From Chloroflexota bacterium (GTDB lineage: Bacteria; Chloroflexota; UBA6077): DNA of 8,873 nucleotides. Location of the stretch: positions 1-8,873 of the forward strand of contig JAJYKO010000163.1 in the NCBI GenBank assembly GCA_021788565.1, in the 5' to 3' direction. Under the pieces are notes generated by a model. That model was not told the origin of the DNA. It worked only from the letters and a program-made list of their open reading frames with translations, and did no database searches. Below, in pieces: positions 6,777 to 8,873 of this stretch; the stretch's first letter is position 1, and every line of letters starts with the position of its first letter. Position numbers and translations under genes: made by a program.

Positions 6777-7328
6777 ATGTCTATCCTCGGCCGTTGGCTT
6801 ACATTCCCCGAAAACGAACGGAGCGAACCGTGGCCGCAGAAGCGGCACGTCTCCACCGAGCCGCTTCGCGACTGGTGGACAGTGGACTGCTGGTTCTACA
6901 GGAGTCGCGCGCTGTCCGAAACCCACTACGACAGGTTTGTGGAATGGGCGTCGGAGTACCCTCCGGACTCGATCGCCTTCCTCTCGTGGGCGCCGTACAC
7001 CAAGCTGCGAGTTGACCTCTCCTGTCTCAAAGCAGCGCCAACCCCGGAGCTCGAGAAGCAGTGCAGGGATAGCCACAACCGCTTCTATGTGGTAGCCTTC
7101 TGCTTTGCACGCAACGAGTATGCTGATATCGAGCAGTATCAGAGAGCGTGGAATCAGTCTGGGGATCGCGAATCCTTTGGCCAGGTTGCAGAGGACCTGG
7201 GGGGTGGTTTGCCCCGCAAGGGCATGAGGGTCACTCCGGAGTGGTACCACGCAATGATTCTGAAGACCGTAGGTTCCCGCTGGATCGGCTATCACGGCTT
7301 TGAAGAGCGTAAAAACGTGACCACCTGA
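6777..7328 (+). CDS. Uncharacterised Trp-rich 183-residue protein, first gene of the Lon-like operon
   Basis: I do not recognise this protein. It is 183 residues with no signal peptide, membrane segment or known catalytic motif, so it is probably cytosolic. It contains ten tryptophans (7, 19, 33, 34, 39, 57, 71, 125, 156, 169), an unusually high share, and four scattered cysteines (38, 83, 96, 109) that do not form a CxxC pair. Recognisable blocks are DWWTVDCWFYRSRALS (32-47), a hydrophobic strand FYVVAFCFA (103-111) and TPEWYHAMILKTVGSRWIGY (153-172). The mix of acidic, basic and aromatic residues looks like a folded globular domain. The start is decided by AAGGAGGT 7 bases upstream. The stop lies 30 bases before the GTG of the LonC-like protease, and both probably share the promoter near 6600, so a link to that protease (substrate, adaptor or inhibitor) is possible but only inferred. 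A 331-residue antisense frame over the same DNA lacks such support. Confidence 0.8.
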   Translation: MSILGRWLTFPENERSEPWPQKRHVSTEPLRDWWTVDCWFYRSRALSETHYDRFVEWASEYPPDSIAFLSWAPYTKLRVDLSCLKAAPTPELEKQCRDSHNRFYVVAFCFARNEYADIEQYQRAWNQSGDRESFGQVAEDLGGGLPRKGMRVTPEWYHAMILKTVGSRWIGYHGFEERKNVTT

Positions 7329-7342
7329 CAGCGGGCAGCGAG

Positions 7343-7348
7343 AGGAGG
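7343..7348 (+). promoter_or_regulatory. Shine-Dalgarno that fixes the GTG start of the protease gene
   Basis: AGGAGG lies 10 bases before the GTG at 7359-7361, in the 30-base gap after the small gene. No ATG in this frame is available before residue 132, which is well inside conserved sequence, so this site decides the start. Confidence 0.8.
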
Positions 7349-7358
7349 GACGACAGAC

Positions 7359-8873
7359 GTGAGTATCGCGGAGAGCGGTGAAAGCCCTAAGGCGACGAAG
7401 TTGGATAAGTTGCTGGCCGTGCCCGTCCCCCAACTGCGTCGAACCTGCGACTCTACAGAACTACCTTTCGAGACCACGGAGAACGTGGACCCGCTGAGCG
7501 GAACGTTCGGACAGGATCGGGGGGTGAGTGCCCTCGAGTTCGGGGTGGAGATCGAGGATGGGGGCTTCAACATCTTTGTCACCGGCTCTGCCGGCTCCGG
7601 ACGCCGGACCACGGCACGCAGCTATCTGGAACAGGTAGCCCGCACACAGCTGGTCCCGGACGACTGGGTGTACGTCCACAATTTCGCCGATCCCTACAGG
7701 CCCAGGGCGATACGCCTCGCCCCCGGCGAGGGCAGCCGGTTCTCCGCGCGCATGAGTGAGCTGATCGCGGCTGCTCGTCGCGAGATCCCTCGGGCCTTCG
7801 ACAGCGAGAACTACGAGCGGCGAAAGGGCCACGTTGTGTCGCGTCTGCAGCAAAGGCAGCAGGCCCTCTACGCGCACGTCCAGGAAGAGGCGCAGTCCAA
7901 AGGTTTCACCATCGAGGTGACGCCCTCCGGCATCATGACCGTGCCCGTCGCGAACGGCCAGCCCATTTCGCAGGAGCAGTACGAACAGCTCCCCAAAGAG
8001 TCCAAGGAGGACATCGAACGGAGGGGACAAGAGATTCGGGAGCGCATGGAGCAGGCGCTTCACCAGGGGCGCAAGCTCGAGAAGGAGACGGCCGAGAGAC
8101 TCCGCCAGCTGGAGCGGGAGGTCGCCCTGTTTGCCGTCGGGCACCTTTTTGAGGAGATGGAGCACCAGTACCAGGATCAGCCGACGCTGCTGGAATATCT
8201 CAAAGTGGTGCAGGAGGACATCCCTGATCATCTGGACGACTTCCGCGCCCCCAAGCAGGAAGGTCAGCCGGCCGCTTCGCCCGACGGTGAGGTCGCGATG
8301 CGAGAGGAGCGGCTCGCTCGCTACAAGGTGAACGTTCTAGTCGATAACAGCGCAGCCCGCGGGGCGCCCGTAATCGAGGAGTACAATCCCGTCTACTACA
8401 ACCTGATGGGGCGCCTAGAGTACCAATCTCGCCTCGGGGTCATGACCACCAACTTTACTCAGATCAAGGCCGGCGCCCTCCACAGGGCGAATGGGGGCTA
8501 TCTTCTGCTGGATGCCCAGGACCTTCTCGTAAGTCCCATGGTCTGGGAGTCGCTGAAGACCGCTCTCCAGACCAGGGAGGCCAGGATAGAGAATATGGGC
8601 GAGCACCTCAGCCCAGTCCCGGCGTCTACCCTCCGACCGGAGCCGATCCCCCTGCGCCTCAAGGTGGTGCTGATCGGAAGCCCCGCGGTGTACTACCTGC
8701 TATACGCGCAGGACGAGGACTTTCGCAAGCTGTTCAAGGTGAAGGCCGACTTCGCGCCGGATATGGACCGTTCGAAAGAGAACGTCCTGGGGTACGCCAG
8801 CTTCATCAGCAAGCAGGTGCGCGAGCGGCGTCTGCGACACTTCCACAAGGAGGCAGTAGCTCGAGTCGTGGAG
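7359..8873 (+). CDS. LonC/AAA_32-type Lon-like protease, C-terminal part beyond the window
   Basis: This is the N-terminal 505 residues of a Lon-family S16-type protease of the AAA_32 class; the Ser/Lys protease domain should follow beyond the window and is not visible. Members are cytosolic and degrade unfolded or specific proteins; the characterised LonC of Meiothermus works without ATP. The nucleotide-binding domain starts near 45. Walker A reads TGSAGSGRRTT (75-85): the catalytic Lys is Arg82 and the next Ser/Thr position is Arg83. WVYVHNFADPYRPRAIRLAPGEG (103-125) is a strong family signature. A long charged helical insertion (about 130-300), likely a coiled coil, splits the domain. The Walker B region GGYLLLDAQDLL (379-390) has Ala386 where ATPases have the catalytic Glu. 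LKVVLIGSPAVYYLLYAQDEDFRKLFKVKADF (434-465) is the typical following segment. Both motifs are degenerate, so ATP hydrolysis is doubtful. It starts at GTG with AGGAGG 10 bases upstream, 30 bases after the small gene. Confidence 0.93.
   Translation, partial: MSIAESGESPKATKLDKLLAVPVPQLRRTCDSTELPFETTENVDPLSGTFGQDRGVSALEFGVEIEDGGFNIFVTGSAGSGRRTTARSYLEQVARTQLVPDDWVYVHNFADPYRPRAIRLAPGEGSRFSARMSELIAAARREIPRAFDSENYERRKGHVVSRLQQRQQALYAHVQEEAQSKGFTIEVTPSGIMTVPVANGQPISQEQYEQLPKESKEDIERRGQEIRERMEQALHQGRKLEKETAERLRQLEREVALFAVGHLFEEMEHQYQDQPTLLEYLKVVQEDIPDHLDDFRAPKQEGQPAASPDGEVAMREERLARYKVNVLVDNSAARGAPVIEEYNPVYYNLMGRLEYQSRLGVMTTNFTQIKAGALHRANGGYLLLDAQDLLVSPMVWESLKTALQTREARIENMGEHLSPVPASTLRPEPIPLRLKVVLIGSPAVYYLLYAQDEDFRKLFKVKADFAPDMDRSKENVLGYASFISKQVRERRLRHFHKEAVARVVE

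Noticed and set aside
6438..7433. Minus-strand 331-residue open frame over the small plus-strand gene
   Set aside because: It begins inside the protease gene and crosses the divergent region. It has no recognisable domain, and the plus-strand frame has a perfect Shine-Dalgarno and a natural operon position.
7461..8231. Minus-strand 256-residue open frame
   Set aside because: It is fully antisense to conserved LonC-like sequence. Long antisense frames are expected in GC-rich genes, and the Leu/Arg/His-rich product looks like a shadow.

Overview
The window is GC-rich bacterial chromosome. It looks like a housekeeping region interrupted by short intergenic repeats, with no phage, transposase, CRISPR array, rRNA or tRNA. 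The gene set is a SpoIIIAA/Ycf45-type R3H ATPase, dTMP kinase, a DarA/PstA cyclic-di-AMP receptor, CTP synthase and a LonC-like AAA_32 protease. Together with heptamer and palindromic intergenic repeats, this best suggests Chloroflexota or a neighbouring deep-branching Gram-positive-like lineage. That placement is inference from gene content only and is not firm.

Layout. From about 6424 down to the left edge, six genes lie on the minus strand. In transcription order they are a two-module GNAT-like acetyltransferase (6424-5471), the R3H/P-loop ATPase (5276-3675), tmk (3678-3013), darA (2997-2668), a DUF554 membrane protein (2492-1653) and pyrG (1564 to beyond position 1, missing its C-terminus). 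The ATPase, tmk and darA are tightly packed, with a 4-base GTGA overlap and a 15-base gap, and form a likely operon. The other three junctions are looser. Each holds a tract with a strict 7-base period, and each tract reaches or abuts the stop codon of the preceding gene. Going rightwards from about 6600, the plus strand carries an unrecognised 183-residue Trp-rich protein (6777-7328) and then, 30 bases later, a LonC/AAA_32-type protease (7359 to beyond 8873, missing its protease domain). The 352-base divergent region holds candidate promoters for both directions and a degraded palindromic repeat.

How the genes relate. pyrG (UTP to CTP) and tmk (dTMP to dTDP) are nucleotide-supply enzymes. 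darA beside tmk repeats the order known in Firmicutes and puts a second-messenger sensor in a nucleotide operon. The small protein is probably co-expressed with the Lon-like protease and is the best candidate here for something undescribed. The other striking signal is the repeat landscape: several sequence families with the same 7-base periodicity, and a separate GC-rich palindromic element inserted in frame inside the DUF554 gene.
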